A stretch of DNA of 64,000 nt, from NCBI RefSeq assembly GCF_000241955.1, contig NC_016818.1:3844001-3908000 (forward strand), given 5' to 3'. Within the stretch, counting starts at the first letter, position 1; each line of letters starts with the position of its first letter. This DNA comes from Rahnella aquatilis CIP 78.65 = ATCC 33071. GTDB taxonomy: Bacteria > Pseudomonadota > Gammaproteobacteria > Enterobacterales > Enterobacteriaceae. The notes below the pieces were generated by a model. It had not been told where the DNA came from. It saw only the letters and a list, made by a program, of their open reading frames with translations, and did not search any database. This document shows, piece after piece, positions 1 to 10,350 of this stretch. The position numbers and the translations under genes were made by a program.

Positions 1-96
1 ACTGATATCCTGCTGGGCCCCCGTGTTCTGCGTACAGAAACCACAGCGCTCACCGCGATAACGGCCTTACAGGTCCGTTTCGGCGATCTGGGTTAA
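1..96 (+). CDS. rsmE: 16S rRNA (uracil-1498-N3)-methyltransferase RsmE, 3' end only
   Basis: The first 31 codons of the window read in frame to a TAA and give the C-terminal end of the SPOUT methyltransferase RsmE (ending ...LQVRFGDLG). The segment [17 protein letters not shown] is the conserved knot region that binds S-adenosylmethionine in this family. RsmE methylates U1498 of 16S rRNA in the 30S subunit. It lies 11 bases upstream of gshB on the same strand, the usual enterobacterial order. Only the tail is present; the start is outside the window. Confidence 0.9.
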
Positions 97-107
97 GAGG
101 AAACCAA

Positions 108-1058
108 ATGATCAAGCTTGGCATCGTGATGGATCCGATCTCTTCCATCAACATCAAAAAAGACACCAGTTTCGCTATGTTGCTGGAAGCGCAGAGTCGC
201 GGTTATGAACTGCATTACATGGAAATGAACTCCCTGTATCTGCGTGGCGGCGAAGGCCGTGCGACCACCAAAAAACTCAGCGTGAAGCAGGATTACGATG
301 GCTGGTATGAGTTTGGCACAGAGCAGGATATCGCCCTGCAGGAACTGGACGTGATCCTGATGCGTAAGGATCCGCCGTTTGATACCGAATTTATTTATGC
401 CACTTACATCCTCGAACGTGCCGAAGAAAAAGGCACGCTGATCGTCAATAAACCGCAGAGCCTGCGCGACTGTAACGAGAAACTGTTCACCGCCTGGTTC
501 CCTGAACTGACGCCGGATACCCTGGTGACCCGCAATGCCGCGCAGTTGAAAGCGTTCCATAAAGAACACACTGACGTGATCCTCAAGCCACTCGACGGCA
601 TGGGCGGCGCGTCCATTTTCCGTCTGAAACCTGAAGACGCCAACGTCTCCGTCGTTATCGAAACCCTGACTGAACACGGCAGCCGTTTCTGCATGGCGCA
701 AAACTACCTGCCAGCCATCAAAGACGGTGACAAACGTGTTCTGGTGGTCGACGGCGAACCGGTACCGTATTGTCTGGCGCGTATTCCGGCACAAGGTGAA
801 ACCCGTGGTAATCTGGCGGCCGGCGGCCGGGGTGAAGCACGTCCGCTGAGCGAAAGCGACTGGGCGATTGCCCGTACCGTGGCACCAGTCCTTAAACAGA
901 AAGGCTTGATTTTTGTCGGTCTGGATATCATCGGCGATCGCCTGACGGAAATTAACGTCACCAGCCCGACCTGTGCGCGTGAAATCGAAGCCGCATTCCC
1001 GATTTCCATCACCGGCATGCTGATGGATGCCATCGAGAAACGTCTGGCTGCACGATAA
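108..1058 (+). CDS. gshB: Glutathione synthetase
   Basis: This ATP-grasp ligase joins gamma-glutamylcysteine to glycine with ATP, the second step of glutathione synthesis in the cytoplasm. The protein has 316 residues, the same length as E. coli GshB. The N-terminus MIKLGIVMDPISSINIKKD is typical of the family, PLDGMGGASIF (about residues 164-174) is the ATP-grasp loop, and INVTSPTC near residue 285 carries metal/ATP ligands. The ATG follows an AGAGGAAA ribosome-binding site. It is probably co-transcribed with rsmE and ends at a strong hairpin. Confidence 0.97.
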   Translation: MIKLGIVMDPISSINIKKDTSFAMLLEAQSRGYELHYMEMNSLYLRGGEGRATTKKLSVKQDYDGWYEFGTEQDIALQELDVILMRKDPPFDTEFIYATYILERAEEKGTLIVNKPQSLRDCNEKLFTAWFPELTPDTLVTRNAAQLKAFHKEHTDVILKPLDGMGGASIFRLKPEDANVSVVIETLTEHGSRFCMAQNYLPAIKDGDKRVLVVDGEPVPYCLARIPAQGETRGNLAAGGRGEARPLSESDWAIARTVAPVLKQKGLIFVGLDIIGDRLTEINVTSPTCAREIEAAFPISITGMLMDAIEKRLAAR

Positions 1059-1080
1059 GCACAGATAAAAAACCGATAAA

Positions 1081-1117
1081 CGGGTTGTTCAGCATTGCTG
1101 GATAACCCGCTTTTTTT
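1081..1117 (+). terminator. Rho-independent terminator after gshB
   Basis: An inverted repeat CGGGTT...AACCCG, with an inner CAGC/GCTG stem, is followed directly by seven T residues. It lies 23 bases after the gshB stop and before yqgE. Confidence 0.85.
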
Positions 1118-1187
1118 GGCAAGCCTGACGTAATAAACTGGCCTGCCTGCACCACTTTATATTCTGAGGTTAAACATCCTGCATACC

Positions 1188-1751
1188 ATGAATCTACAAC
1201 ATCACTTTCTTATTGCGATGCCTGGCCTGGATGAACCCCAGTTCAAACGTTCGGTCGTGTATATCTGCGAGCACAATGAAGACGGCGCCATGGGTCTGGT
1301 GATTAATAAACTGGTCGACGATTTCACCGTAGAAAGCGTACTCGACAAGCTGGACATCACCCCTGAACCACGTGACCTGAGCATTCGTCTTGATCGCCCG
1401 GTGTTTTCAGGCGGCCCGCTGGCTGACGATCGTGGTTTTATTTTGCATACGCCACGCGAAGGTTTTGGCTCCAGCATCCGTATCTCCGACTGCACGATGA
1501 TCACCACCTCCAAAGACGTGCTGGAAACATTGGGCACGCCCGATCAGCCGAAAGATGTGCTGGTGGCGCTGGGTTATGCCGCATGGGAACAGGGCCAGTT
1601 GGAAAAAGAGTTGCTGGAGAACTCGTGGCTGACCATTGAAGCTAACAGCGATATTTTGTTCCGCACCCCGATTGCTGACCGCTGGCGCGAAGCGGCGAAA
1701 ATGATCGGCGTTGACGTCGGCCAACTCGCCACCCATGCAGGGCACGCATAA
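1188..1751 (+). CDS. yqgE: YqgE/AlgH family protein (UPF0301)
   Basis: The protein has 187 residues, the same length as E. coli YqgE. It belongs to the YqgE/AlgH (DUF179) family, whose biochemical role is not settled; a Pseudomonas homologue was linked to alginate regulation. The N-terminus [19 protein letters not shown] and the segment [13 protein letters not shown] (about residues 29-41) are family signatures. The stop codon overlaps the ATG of ruvX by one base (TAATG), so the two are translationally coupled, as in other enterobacteria. Confidence 0.95.
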   Translation: MNLQHHFLIAMPGLDEPQFKRSVVYICEHNEDGAMGLVINKLVDDFTVESVLDKLDITPEPRDLSIRLDRPVFSGGPLADDRGFILHTPREGFGSSIRISDCTMITTSKDVLETLGTPDQPKDVLVALGYAAWEQGQLEKELLENSWLTIEANSDILFRTPIADRWREAAKMIGVDVGQLATHAGHA

Positions 1752-2179
1752 TGGCAAACCGCACGGTTTTTGCTTTCGACTTCGGCACCAAAAGTATCGG
1801 CCTGGCTATTGGTCAGGAAGTCACCGGAACAGCGCGTCCGCTGACCGCGTTTAAAGCGCAGGACGGCACCCCGGACTGGCAGAAAATTGAAAAATTGCTC
1901 AAAGAATGGCTGCCGGATCTGGTGGTTGTCGGTTTGCCGCTGAACATGGATGGCACCGAACAACCCCTGACCGCCCGTGCACGCAAATTTGCCAACCGTC
2001 TGCATGGCCGTTTTGGCGTGCAGGTTGAACTGCACGACGAACGTCTGAGCACCGTTGAAGCCCGCGCTGATTTGTTCGATCGCGGCGGTTTCCGGGCGCT
2101 GGATAAAGGCAGCGTGGATGCGGCTTCCGCCGTCATTATTCTGGAAAGCTGGTTCGAGAAACAGTGGAGTCAGTCCTGA
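1751..2179 (+). CDS. ruvX: Putative pre-16S rRNA nuclease / Holliday junction resolvase-like RuvX
   Basis: This 142-residue RNase H-fold protein of the YqgF/RuvX family is implicated in final 5' processing of 16S rRNA. The catalytic aspartate lies in [13 protein letters not shown] (about residues 9-21), DERLST is near residue 98, and a further acidic motif (DAASA) is near residue 127. The ATG overlaps the yqgE stop by one base. Its 3' end overlaps the convergent yggR gene by 10 bases. Confidence 0.95.
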   Translation: MANRTVFAFDFGTKSIGLAIGQEVTGTARPLTAFKAQDGTPDWQKIEKLLKEWLPDLVVVGLPLNMDGTEQPLTARARKFANRLHGRFGVQVELHDERLSTVEARADLFDRGGFRALDKGSVDAASAVIILESWFEKQWSQS

Positions 2180-3192
2180 TCTTCGGCCAGTAATCCTGCA
2201 CGTTGCCGCTGCTGACGGCTTTGTGCAAACGTCTGCATGCCGGCCTGCGCGCCGGTTTGCAGGATATCCATCAACTGATGAGTTTTCCCCTCCCGGATTA
2301 AATTGCACACCGCCGGTGTTGAAGTCAGCACTTCAAACAGCGCTACCCTTCCCGTTCTTCTGCCGTCCTTTTCTTCAGCCACCGCCAGTTTTTGCGCAAT
2401 CACCGCCCGCAGGCTGCCCGCCAGTTGTGCACGGACAAACGCTTTTTCTTCGGCCGGAAACACGTCAACCAGCCGGTCAATCGCCTGTGTGGCGTTGCGC
2501 GTATGCAGTGTTGCAAGAACCAGATGTCCGGTTTCTGCTGCCGTCAGCGCCAGCCGGATACTTTCAGTATCGCGTAACTCACCAAGCAGCAAGACATCCG
2601 GATCTTCGCGCAAGGCACCGCGCACGGCTTCGCTAAATGAACGCGTATGCAGCCCGAGTTCACGCTGCTGAATCAGGCATTGTCTGCCGGTGTGGATAAG
2701 CTCGATGGGGTCTTCCAGCGTAATAATATGGCGCTTCGCATGGCGGTTGAGATGATCGATCAGCGCGGCAAGCGTGGTGGATTTCCCGCTGCCCGTCGCG
2801 CCGGTGACCAGGATCAGGCCGTCTTCCTGCATAATGACGTGCTGCAAGATATCCGGCGCCAGCAAAGCAGCCAGCTCAGGACAACGGGCAGGCACCGGCC
2901 TCAGCGCCGCAGAAAGCCCGTGCAGTTGCTGAAAGATGTTGAGCCGCATCCGCACGCCATCGCCCAGTATCAGCGCTTTATCCACCTGCCCCGCCTGTTG
3001 TAAAGCGTGCTGCTCAGTGGCATCCAGCCACTCACGGGTCAGCACCAGCATCTGCGAGGCATCCACCACCGGCAGATCTTCACAGCGGCATAATTCTCCG
3101 TCAATGCGCAACACAGGCGGATAGCCGGTACAAAGGTGCAGATCAGAGGCATTTTGCTTTACACTACGTCCCACTAATCCATCAATGTCCAT
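2170..3192 (-). CDS. yggR: PilT-like type IV pilus twitching ATPase family protein YggR
   Basis: The protein is 340 residues and belongs to the PilT/GspE secretion ATPase superfamily. It has Walker [15 protein letters not shown] (about residues 130-143), an Asp box and Walker B around [11 protein letters not shown], and the His box [11 protein letters not shown]. PilT retracts type IV pili, but no pilin or pilus-assembly genes are nearby, so YggR's partner is unknown from this window. The ATG follows AGGATTTCAAC as ribosome-binding site. It is divergent from yggS, with only 22 bases between the two starts. Confidence 0.9.
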   Translation of the reverse strand: MDIDGLVGRSVKQNASDLHLCTGYPPVLRIDGELCRCEDLPVVDASQMLVLTREWLDATEQHALQQAGQVDKALILGDGVRMRLNIFQQLHGLSAALRPVPARCPELAALLAPDILQHVIMQEDGLILVTGATGSGKSTTLAALIDHLNRHAKRHIITLEDPIELIHTGRQCLIQQRELGLHTRSFSEAVRGALREDPDVLLLGELRDTESIRLALTAAETGHLVLATLHTRNATQAIDRLVDVFPAEEKAFVRAQLAGSLRAVIAQKLAVAEEKDGRRTGRVALFEVLTSTPAVCNLIREGKTHQLMDILQTGAQAGMQTFAQSRQQRQRAGLLAEDQD

Positions 3193-3214
3193 GTTGAAAT
3201 CCTCCTGAGTCCCT

Positions 3215-3934
3215 ATGAGCCTTAGTCAGCAAAACGCTATTGAGCAGAACTTACAGAATGTCCGCGAGAAAATCGCAGCCGCTGCACACCTTTGCGGCAG
3301 GCCTTCAGAAGAAATTACCTTGCTTGCAGTGAGCAAAACAAAACCTGCGAGCGCTGTCGAAGAAGCCATTGCCGCCGGGCAGTTTGCGTTCGGCGAAAAC
3401 TATGTGCAGGAAGGCGTTGATAAGATTGCCCACTTTGCCGGCCATCAGCCCGCGCTGACCTGGCACTTTATCGGGCCGCTGCAGTCGAATAAAAGCCGAC
3501 TGGTGGCGGAGAATTTCGACTGGTGTCATACCCTCGACCGCCTGAAAATCGCCCAGCGACTGAACGAACAACGTCCGGCCAGTTTACCGCCCTTGCAGGT
3601 GCTGATTCAGGTCAACATCAGCGATGAAGCCAGTAAATCCGGCATTGCGCTGCATGATATTGCAGAACTGGCCCGCCAGATTATGGCGATGCCCCACCTG
3701 ACACTGCGCGGCCTGATGGCGATCCCGGCGGTGGAAACGGATTACGCGCGGCAGCTTGAGGTCTTCGGCAAGATGCGTGATGCGCTGAAAGATTTACAAA
3801 ATATTTGTCCGCAGGCCGATACGCTGTCGATGGGTATGACCGATGATATGCCTGCTGCAATTGCGGCTGGCAGCACAATGGTTCGCATCGGGACCGCCAT
3901 TTTCGGTGCCCGTGATTACAGCGTAAAACAGTAA
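3215..3934 (+). CDS. yggS: Pyridoxal-5'-phosphate homeostasis protein YggS/PLPBP
   Basis: The 239-residue YggS family protein has an alanine-racemase-like TIM barrel. It binds PLP without known enzymatic activity and buffers PLP pools. The PLP lysine is in LLAVSKTKP near residue 41, followed by FGENYVQE, and the C-terminal MGMTDDMPAAI contacts the phosphate. It heads the yggS-proC-yggT-yggU-rdgB-hemW series. Its promoter must overlap the start of the divergent yggR gene. Confidence 0.95.
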   Translation: MSLSQQNAIEQNLQNVREKIAAAAHLCGRPSEEITLLAVSKTKPASAVEEAIAAGQFAFGENYVQEGVDKIAHFAGHQPALTWHFIGPLQSNKSRLVAENFDWCHTLDRLKIAQRLNEQRPASLPPLQVLIQVNISDEASKSGIALHDIAELARQIMAMPHLTLRGLMAIPAVETDYARQLEVFGKMRDALKDLQNICPQADTLSMGMTDDMPAAIAAGSTMVRIGTAIFGARDYSVKQ

Positions 3935-4006
3935 CCATTATTTTTGGGTTTACTGCTTTACTCTTGATAGGCTCAGTTCAGCCCCCATTAAAAGCAAGGA
4001 GCATGA

Positions 4007-4828
4007 ATGCAACATCGCAAAATCAGTTTTATCGGCGCCGGTAATATGGCGGGCGCAATTATTTCCGGCCTGGTCGACAGCGGCTATCCGGCAAATCTCA
4101 TCAGCGTTTGTGCCCCTTCCACCACGCATCGCGATGCGCTGGCTGAAAAATATGGCGTGCAAAGCAGCAGCGATAACAGCGGCTGTGCAAAAGAGGCGGA
4201 TGTCGTTGTTTTGTCGGTAAAACCACAAATGATGGCCGATGTGTGTAAAGCACTGCAAAAAGACGTGGATTTTAGCGGCAAGCTGGTACTGTCGATTGCC
4301 GCAGGCGTCAGTGTGGCGCGTTTCTGTGAACTGCTGGGCGATAATCTGAACATCGTGCGTATTATGCCAAACACGCCATCCCTCGTCGGGAAAGGCATGA
4401 GCGGCCTGTACGCACCGGTTCAGGTTTCTCAGGCAGACCGTGATTACAGCGGCGAACTGATGACCGCCGTCGGCAAAATTTGCTGGGTCGATACCGAAGA
4501 AGGTATCAACCATGTGATCGCCGCCGCAGGCAGCGCACCGGCGTATTTCTTCCTGTTTATGGAAGCAATGCAGGCCGAAGCGCAGCGTCTGGGTTTCAGT
4601 GCAGAAACCGCGCGGATGCTGGTTGAACAAGCCGCCAGCGGTGCCAGTGCTTTAGTCGCCGCCAGCCCGGACACGCCATTGTCACAACTTCGTGAGAATG
4701 TGACGTCCAAAGGCGGTACGACGTTTGAAGCGCTGAAGGTTTTCACCGACCGTAAATTACCGGAGATTGTCTCCGGGGCCATGCAGGCCGCCATTACCCG
4801 CGCGCAGGAAATGGAAAAACTGTTCTAA
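4007..4828 (+). CDS. proC: Pyrroline-5-carboxylate reductase
   Basis: ProC reduces 1-pyrroline-5-carboxylate to L-proline with NAD(P)H, the last step of proline synthesis. The 273-residue protein starts with the Rossmann motif SFIGAGNMAGAIISGL (about residues 5-20). It carries MPNTPSLVGKGMSGL mid-protein and the signature ENVTSKGGTTFEAL near residue 230. The ATG follows AAGGAG. Its position after yggS, the PLP homeostasis gene, is conserved in enterobacteria. Confidence 0.97.
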   Translation: MQHRKISFIGAGNMAGAIISGLVDSGYPANLISVCAPSTTHRDALAEKYGVQSSSDNSGCAKEADVVVLSVKPQMMADVCKALQKDVDFSGKLVLSIAAGVSVARFCELLGDNLNIVRIMPNTPSLVGKGMSGLYAPVQVSQADRDYSGELMTAVGKICWVDTEEGINHVIAAAGSAPAYFFLFMEAMQAEAQRLGFSAETARMLVEQAASGASALVAASPDTPLSQLRENVTSKGGTTFEALKVFTDRKLPEIVSGAMQAAITRAQEMEKLF

Positions 4829-4849
4829 TTAAAATATTAAAGGTAACGC

Positions 4850-5404
4850 ATGCTAACGCTGACTTTTCTGGTCAAAACACTGATTGATCTCTACGTGATG
4901 GTTCTGCTGCTGCGCATCTGGATGCAATGGGCACGTACAGATTTTTATAACCCGTTTTCACAGTTCGTGGTGAAAATTACTCAGCCCGTTATCGGACCGC
5001 TGCGCCGGATTATTCCGCCGCTGGGCCCGATTGACAGCGCGAGTTTGCTGCTGGCTTTCATTCTTTGCACCGTCAAATTCCCGCTGCTGTTACTTATCCA
5101 GAGCGGTGCCATCTTCTTTGGTCTGAGCAGCCTGCTGATTGGCCTGATAGGGCTGGTCAAAGCGGCGGGTTATCTGGTGTTCTGGCTGGTGATTATCCGC
5201 TCCCTGATGAGCTGGGTGAGCCAGGGCCGCGGGCCAATGGATTATCTGCTGTTGCAACTGACCGAACCACTGATGGCCCCCATTCGCCGTATTCTTCCGG
5301 CCATGGGGGGTATTGATTTCTCGGCGATGGTCGTGATCCTTATCCTCTATATGCTGAACTATCTCGGTATGGATCTGCTGGGTGCGCTGTGGTTTCAGCT
5401 TTAA
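4850..5404 (+). CDS. yggT: YggT family integral membrane protein
   Basis: The 184-residue protein carries two YGGT repeats, each with two hydrophobic helices: about residues 1-25 with 60-90, and about 95-120 with 150-180. Family members are tied to osmotic or ion stress and to membrane or division processes, without a firm biochemical activity. The repeated signature P(V/L)(I/M)(G/A)P(L/I)RRI(I/L)P occurs near residues 46 and 140. Its end overlaps the yggU start by 16 bases. Confidence 0.93.
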   Translation: MLTLTFLVKTLIDLYVMVLLLRIWMQWARTDFYNPFSQFVVKITQPVIGPLRRIIPPLGPIDSASLLLAFILCTVKFPLLLLIQSGAIFFGLSSLLIGLIGLVKAAGYLVFWLVIIRSLMSWVSQGRGPMDYLLLQLTEPLMAPIRRILPAMGGIDFSAMVVILILYMLNYLGMDLLGALWFQL

Positions 5405-5694
5405 GTCCGGCGTTCTGGCAGTCCGATGCGCTGGTTTTGCGGCTGGTTATCCAGCCCAAAGCCAGCCGCGACAGCCTGGTGGGTTTGCATGGCGACGAAC
5501 TGAAAGTCGCCATCACCGCCCCGCCGGTGGATGGCCAGGCGAATACACATCTGGTGAAATTTCTCGCAAAACAGTTTAAAGTCGCCAAAAGTCAGATAAG
5601 CATTGAAAAGGGCGAGCTGGGCCGCCATAAACAAGTCCGCATTACACACCCGCAAAATATCCCGACTGAGGTCGCGGTACTGCTCGCAGAATAA
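5389..5694 (+). CDS. yggU: UPF0235/DUF167 protein YggU
   Basis: This 101-residue protein of the DUF167 family has the core [33 protein letters not shown] and [10 protein letters not shown], close to E. coli YggU. The function is unknown. The start is a GTG inside the end of yggT, giving a 16-base overlap that implies coupled translation; it also gives the length expected from E. coli. Confidence 0.93.
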   Translation: MVSALSPAFWQSDALVLRLVIQPKASRDSLVGLHGDELKVAITAPPVDGQANTHLVKFLAKQFKVAKSQISIEKGELGRHKQVRITHPQNIPTEVAVLLAE

Positions 5695-5715
5695 CGTTTA
5701 CGTCAGGACTCTCCC

Positions 5716-6324
5716 ATGCAGAAAGTCGTATTAGCTACCGGCAACGCCGGTAAAGTGCGTGAGCTCGCACATCTTCTGGCCGGTTTCGGGCTGGATGTGG
5801 TCGCGCAAACTGAACTCGGCGTGGGATCCGCCGAAGAAACCGGGCTGACGTTCATTGAGAACGCCATCCTGAAAGCCCGTCATGCAGCGGCCATTACCGG
5901 TTTGCCAGCCATTGCCGATGATTCCGGTCTGGCCGTCGATTTTCTCGGTGGCGCGCCGGGGATTTATTCTGCACGCTACGCGGGTGCTGACGCCTCCGAT
6001 CAGGAAAATCTTGATAAGCTGCTGATCGCACTGAAAGACGTGCCTGCGGGCCAGCGCAATGCGCAGTTCCATTGTGTGCTGGTGTATATGCGCCACGCTG
6101 AAGACCCGACGCCGCTGGTGTGCCACGGCAGTTGGGCAGGCGAAATCACCTTTGCCAAAGCAGGCGAAGGCGGCTTTGGCTATGACCCGATTTTTTATGT
6201 CCCTGAACTAGGCAAAACGGCGGCAGAACTGACCCGCGAAGAAAAAAGTGCGGTATCACACCGGGGTCAGGCACTGAAACTGTTGCTTGCCGCGATGAAA
6301 GAGGCTGTACAGAAGAATGCGTAA
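5716..6324 (+). CDS. rdgB: XTP/dITP pyrophosphatase (RdgB/HAM1 family)
   Basis: RdgB hydrolyses dITP, XTP and ITP to monophosphates, keeping deaminated purines out of DNA and RNA. The 202-residue protein has the entry motif [15 protein letters not shown] (residues 7-21), the metal-binding [20 protein letters not shown] (about 72-91) and SHRGQAL near the C-terminus. It overlaps hemW by 8 bases. Confidence 0.97.
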   Translation: MQKVVLATGNAGKVRELAHLLAGFGLDVVAQTELGVGSAEETGLTFIENAILKARHAAAITGLPAIADDSGLAVDFLGGAPGIYSARYAGADASDQENLDKLLIALKDVPAGQRNAQFHCVLVYMRHAEDPTPLVCHGSWAGEITFAKAGEGGFGYDPIFYVPELGKTAAELTREEKSAVSHRGQALKLLLAAMKEAVQKNA

Positions 6325-7453
6325 GTTGCCGCCGCTGAGTCTCTACATTCATATTCCGTGGTGCGTGCAAAAATGCCCCTACTGCGATTTCAACTCGCAC
6401 GCGTTAAAGGGCGAAGTGCCGCATGACGATTATGTCGCGCATCTGCTGGCCGATCTGGATGCAGACCTGCATCTGGTGGGCGGGCGCAGTGTGGGGACAA
6501 TCTTTATCGGCGGCGGAACCCCAAGCCTGCTGAGCAGTGAAGCAATGCAGACCTTGCTCGACGGCGTGCGGGCGCGTTTGCCGCTTGATGCCCACGCCGA
6601 AATTACCATGGAAGCTAATCCTGGTACCGTCGAAGCTGACCGCTTCAGCGGCTATCAGCGCGCCGGTGTGAACCGTATCTCCATTGGCGTACAAAGTTTC
6701 GATGCGCAGAAACTGGAGCGTCTGGGGCGCATTCATGGGCCTGATGAGGCAAAGCGTGCGGCACATCTGGCGACCAGCCTGAATCTGCGCAGTTTCAATC
6801 TGGATCTGATGCACGGCTTGCCGGATCAGACACTGGAAGAAGCGCTGGACGATTTGCGCCAGGCAATCGCCCTTAATCCGCCGCATTTGTCGTGGTATCA
6901 GCTGACTATCGAGCCGAACACGATGTATGCCTCGCGCCCGCCAAAACTGCCGGATGATGACGCGCTGTGGGATATCTTCGAGCAGGGCGATCAGTTGCTG
7001 ACCGCAGCCGGTTACCAGCAATACGAAACCTCGGCGTATGCCAAACCGGGCTACCAGTGTCAGCACAACCTGAACTACTGGCGCTTCGGAGATTATCTCG
7101 GCATCGGTTGTGGCGCACATGGCAAACTGACACAACCCGACGGACACATCCTGCGCACCGTGAAAACCAAACACCCGCGCGGTTATATGCAGGGACGCTA
7201 CATGGATAAACAGCATCCGGTAGAAACCGCAGATTTGCCGTTTGAATTCTTCATGAACCGCTTCCGTCTGCTGGAAGCCGCGCCGCGTGAAGAGTTTGGG
7301 TTGTATACCGGGCTGGACGAATCCGTGATCCGCGCACAGCTTGATGACGCGATCGCCAAAGAATATCTGCTGGAAACCGACACGCACTGGCAGATCACCG
7401 GCAAAGGTAAACTGTTCCTCAATTCACTGCTGGAGCTGTTTCTGGCGGAGTAA
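6317..7453 (+). CDS. hemW: Radical SAM heme chaperone HemW
   Basis: The 378-residue protein equals E. coli HemW in length. The radical-SAM cysteines form CX3CX2C at C16, C20 and C23 ([11 protein letters not shown]), the signature that separates HemW from the coproporphyrinogen dehydrogenase HemN. HemW binds heme and is thought to deliver it to membrane respiratory proteins. GGGTPSLL near residue 65 is the SAM-binding glycine motif. It ends at a bidirectional terminator shared with yggN. Confidence 0.96.
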   Translation: MRKLPPLSLYIHIPWCVQKCPYCDFNSHALKGEVPHDDYVAHLLADLDADLHLVGGRSVGTIFIGGGTPSLLSSEAMQTLLDGVRARLPLDAHAEITMEANPGTVEADRFSGYQRAGVNRISIGVQSFDAQKLERLGRIHGPDEAKRAAHLATSLNLRSFNLDLMHGLPDQTLEEALDDLRQAIALNPPHLSWYQLTIEPNTMYASRPPKLPDDDALWDIFEQGDQLLTAAGYQQYETSAYAKPGYQCQHNLNYWRFGDYLGIGCGAHGKLTQPDGHILRTVKTKHPRGYMQGRYMDKQHPVETADLPFEFFMNRFRLLEAAPREEFGLYTGLDESVIRAQLDDAIAKEYLLETDTHWQITGKGKLFLNSLLELFLAE

Positions 7454-7481
7454 GCGGTAATATCGCGTAGAGCCAAAAAAG

Positions 7482-7518
7482 AAAAGGCCTTCCGGTTTAT
7501 CAGCGGAAGGCCTTTTTA
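7482..7518. terminator. Bidirectional terminator between hemW and yggN
   Basis: A hairpin with an 11-base GC-rich stem (AAGGCCTTCCG/CGGAAGGCCTT) is flanked by A residues on the left and T residues on the right. It can stop hemW on the plus strand and yggN on the minus strand. Confidence 0.85.
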
Positions 7519-7541
7519 TGCCTGACGTTTGAAACTGACGA

Positions 7542-8276
7542 TTATTGTTTCAAATCTGCCAGCAAGGCTTTGTGCTGAGTATCCAGATTGGTTACGCGTT
7601 TACAGACGTCATCGCCAAAGGCTTTGAACTCTTTTTCCTGCCTGTTCCACTCTTCCTGAATGGCTTGCTGCAGGCCGCCAAGATTCCCCATCATTGCCTG
7701 CAGCGGATTTCCGCCGCTGGTTGCCTGTTTGAGGCCCATCTCGTTGATGCTGTCCTGCATCACACCGCCCATGGTTTGCTCCATCAGCTTCTGGCCATTC
7801 TGCTTAACCTGATCCACCGCTTTATGGTGGAAAGTCAGGCCGTCAGTGCGGTGCTCAATAATGAGGTTCATCTGCTCTTTCAGTTGCTTATCGAGCTTAA
7901 CCAGACGATTACGCACATTGCTGTCAGAGCCCAGTTTCTCGACGATCACCCGGTCAACCGCCACACGGCCTTTTTCGAGATGCGCCGTCGCACCCTGGTC
8001 AATCCATGGCAGGTCACGGCGTAAACCGGCCTGATAGTCGATGGCTTCCTGACGCTGTCTGGCGCTCAGGGTGATGTCTTTACCGTTGAGGGTCACGTTA
8101 CCATTTGGGGTGATCAGCAAATCACCGCTGTTACCGACCACCTGAACGGTCTGCGGCTTGATGATCACGTCATCTTTAGGCTGTACGCCACATTGATAAT
8201 CAGCCTGAGCACTCCATGCACTTAGCGCCAGCAATGCAGCAAGTCCGGTTTTTACCACTCCACTTTTTACTAACAT
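7542..8276 (-). CDS. yggN: DUF2884 family periplasmic protein YggN
   Basis: The 244-residue protein has a Sec signal peptide (MLVKSGVVKTGLAALLALSA..., cleavage near SAQA-D at residue 25). The mature part starts YQCGVQPKDDVIIKPQ, typical of the YggN/DUF2884 family. Its charged, helical second half (about residues 110-240, many K, Q and E) may form coiled coils. The function is unknown. It lies convergent to hemW and downstream of glsB on the same strand. Confidence 0.88.
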   Translation of the reverse strand: MLVKSGVVKTGLAALLALSAWSAQADYQCGVQPKDDVIIKPQTVQVVGNSGDLLITPNGNVTLNGKDITLSARQRQEAIDYQAGLRRDLPWIDQGATAHLEKGRVAVDRVIVEKLGSDSNVRNRLVKLDKQLKEQMNLIIEHRTDGLTFHHKAVDQVKQNGQKLMEQTMGGVMQDSINEMGLKQATSGGNPLQAMMGNLGGLQQAIQEEWNRQEKEFKAFGDDVCKRVTNLDTQHKALLADLKQ

Positions 8277-8300
8277 GTACTCTCCCTTAAGACAGCAAAC

Positions 8301-9227
8301 TCAAAAAATTGAACGGCCAATACGTTGCGCCAGTAATTCTAAGGCAGCAATACCTGCCAAAGAGTTCCCTGCCGCATCAAGTTCCGGCGACCATACCGCG
8401 ATGCACATCTCCCCCGGCACCACGGCAATGATGCCGCCGCCGACGCCGGATTTGCCCGGCATCCCGACGCGATAGGCAAATTCACCTGCACCATCGTACA
8501 TACCGCTGGTCACCATCATCGCATTAATCTGCCGCGCCTGACGGGCATCAATAAGCGGTGTCTCACTGCCGAGCGGGTGCCCTTTATTGGCCAGATACAC
8601 AAAGGTGCGCGCCAGTTCTTCACAACTCATCCGCAGTGCGCAGTAATGAAAATAGGTATGCAAAACGGTGATGACATCGTTATCAAAATTGCCGAAAGAT
8701 TTCATCAGATAAGCAATGGCGGCATTGCGGTCAGAGTGTTCAAATTCAGAACGCGCAACGTGCCGATCGTAGTTGAGATCTGCCGATCCGGCCAGCTGAC
8801 GCACCACTTCCAGCATTCTCTGCTTCGGTGCCGAAAGACGTGTTTGCAGCATATCGCAGACCACCAGCGCGCCCGGATTGATAAACGGATTACGCGGTTT
8901 TCCCTGTTCCAGCTCAAGCTGTACCAGAGAATTAAACGGCTGACCAGACGGCTCCTTGCCGACACGCTGCCAGATTTCGCTTTCCTGATAACGGGTCAGC
9001 GCCAGCGTCAGGCTAAGAACTTTTGAGATCGACTGGATCGAGAAACGCATATCGGCATCACCGGCACGAAAGATCTGCCCCTGCGTGGTACACACGGCGA
9101 TGCCTAAATGATCGGGGCTGACTTCCGCCAGCGCGGGAATGTAACCGGCCACTTTACCGCGACCTATCAGCGGCCTGACCTGCGCAAGAATATCTTCCAG
9201 CAAACTGTTATCAAGTTCAGTACCCAA
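8301..9227 (-). CDS. glsB: Glutaminase B
   Basis: The enzyme hydrolyses L-glutamine to glutamate and ammonia. The protein is 308 residues, the same as E. coli GlsB. It has a serine beta-lactamase-like fold with the catalytic Ser-X-X-Lys in [12 protein letters not shown] (near residue 65), followed by [15 protein letters not shown] and [20 protein letters not shown]. The C-terminus [18 protein letters not shown] is family-typical. Confidence 0.96.
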   Translation of the reverse strand: MGTELDNSLLEDILAQVRPLIGRGKVAGYIPALAEVSPDHLGIAVCTTQGQIFRAGDADMRFSIQSISKVLSLTLALTRYQESEIWQRVGKEPSGQPFNSLVQLELEQGKPRNPFINPGALVVCDMLQTRLSAPKQRMLEVVRQLAGSADLNYDRHVARSEFEHSDRNAAIAYLMKSFGNFDNDVITVLHTYFHYCALRMSCEELARTFVYLANKGHPLGSETPLIDARQARQINAMMVTSGMYDGAGEFAYRVGMPGKSGVGGGIIAVVPGEMCIAVWSPELDAAGNSLAGIAALELLAQRIGRSIF

Positions 9228-9246
9228 CGTCCTGCCTCCAGATGTA

Positions 9247-9273
9247 ACAAAGGTGCCGGAGAGGCACCTTTTT
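9247..9273 (-). terminator. Terminator after yggL
   Basis: A 9-base stem (AAAGGTGCC/GGCACCTTT) lies between the yggL stop and the glsB start. On the minus strand the right arm runs into T residues, as expected for ending the trmB-yggL transcript. Confidence 0.7.
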
Positions 9274-9304
9274 GAGATTCAGAGATCCTTAAGATCTGCG
9301 GGGA

Positions 9305-9631
9305 TTAATCCCACCAGATATCGAATAAATCGCTGACTTCTACGTCTTCCATTTTATGGTCTTCCAACCATTTTTTAACCTGCGCGCGCTGTTCATCAGT
9401 GCAATGACCGATGTCCTGACGGCATACCAGACCTTCCCATTGCAGATAGCCACTGCCGTCGAAGGCCAGTTTGTTTGGCTCGATCACACCGTCAATAAAT
9501 TTATCCAGTGACTCGTCAATGGTTTCTACCGCGGTACCTTCCGGGAAACGCCATTTTACAGAGAAGCCCAGTTCCTGGAACTCGGCAATGTGTAACTTCT
9601 TACGTAAACGACGACTGCGATTTGTAGCCAT
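9305..9631 (-). CDS. yggL: YggL family 50S ribosome-binding protein
   Basis: The 108-residue YggL (DUF469) protein is acidic in its second half (DVEVSDLFDIWWD end). The N-terminus [22 protein letters not shown] is basic, which suits ribosome association. Its start codon overlaps the trmB stop by one base, so the pair is translationally coupled, as in E. coli. Confidence 0.93.
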   Translation of the reverse strand: MATNRSRRLRKKLHIAEFQELGFSVKWRFPEGTAVETIDESLDKFIDGVIEPNKLAFDGSGYLQWEGLVCRQDIGHCTDEQRAQVKKWLEDHKMEDVEVSDLFDIWWD

Positions 9632-10350
9632 TATTGCTTCCTCTCAAACATCAGATCCCATACGCCGTGGCCTAAACGCTGGCCACGCATTTCGAACTTG
9701 GTCACCGGACGAGATTCCGGACGCGGAACATAATTGTTTTCCTGCGACAGGTTCGCCCAGCTTTCTAAACCGGTCATGACTTCAAGCATGTGCTCCGCAT
9801 ACGGCTCCCAGTCGGTTGCCATGTGGAATACACCGCCCACTTTCAGTTTCTTGCGCAGCTTCTCAACGAATTTCGGCTGCACGATACGGCGCTTATTATG
9901 GCGCGCTTTGTGCCACGGGTCAGGAAAGAATAGCTGCACCATGTCGAGCGAGCCATCCGGAATCATTTTTTCCAGCACTTCAACCGCATCGTGACACATC
10001 ACGCGCAGGTTACTGACGCCCTCTTCATGCGCGGTCGCAAGACAGGCACCCACGCCAGGCGAGTGAACTTCAATGCCAATGAAATTCTGCTGCGGATTCT
10101 GTTTCGCCATCGTGACCAGCGACGTGCCCATTCCGAAACCGATTTCCAGCACAACCGGTGCTGAGCGACCAAATAAGGCATCAATATCCAGAGGTTCTGC
10201 CTGAAACTCCACGCCCATTTCCGGCCAGAAGTTGTCCAGCGCGAATTGCTGACCTTTGGTCAGACGGCCCTGGCGGCGGACAAAACTACGGATACGGCGC
10301 ATCGCGCGACCGTTCTCGTCAAACTCCGGTGAAATGACGTCGTTTTTCAT
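9631..10350 (-). CDS. trmB: tRNA (guanine-46-N7)-methyltransferase
   Basis: TrmB uses S-adenosylmethionine to make m7G46 in the tRNA variable loop. From the ATG at 10350 the protein has 239 residues, the same as E. coli, starting [20 protein letters not shown]. An in-frame ATG at 10440 would add 30 residues with no family similarity and was not used. The SAM-binding motif is [13 protein letters not shown] (about residues 64-76), and [19 protein letters not shown] holds the catalytic and tRNA-binding residues. Confidence 0.96.
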   Translation of the reverse strand: MKNDVISPEFDENGRAMRRIRSFVRRQGRLTKGQQFALDNFWPEMGVEFQAEPLDIDALFGRSAPVVLEIGFGMGTSLVTMAKQNPQQNFIGIEVHSPGVGACLATAHEEGVSNLRVMCHDAVEVLEKMIPDGSLDMVQLFFPDPWHKARHNKRRIVQPKFVEKLRKKLKVGGVFHMATDWEPYAEHMLEVMTGLESWANLSQENNYVPRPESRPVTKFEMRGQRLGHGVWDLMFERKQ

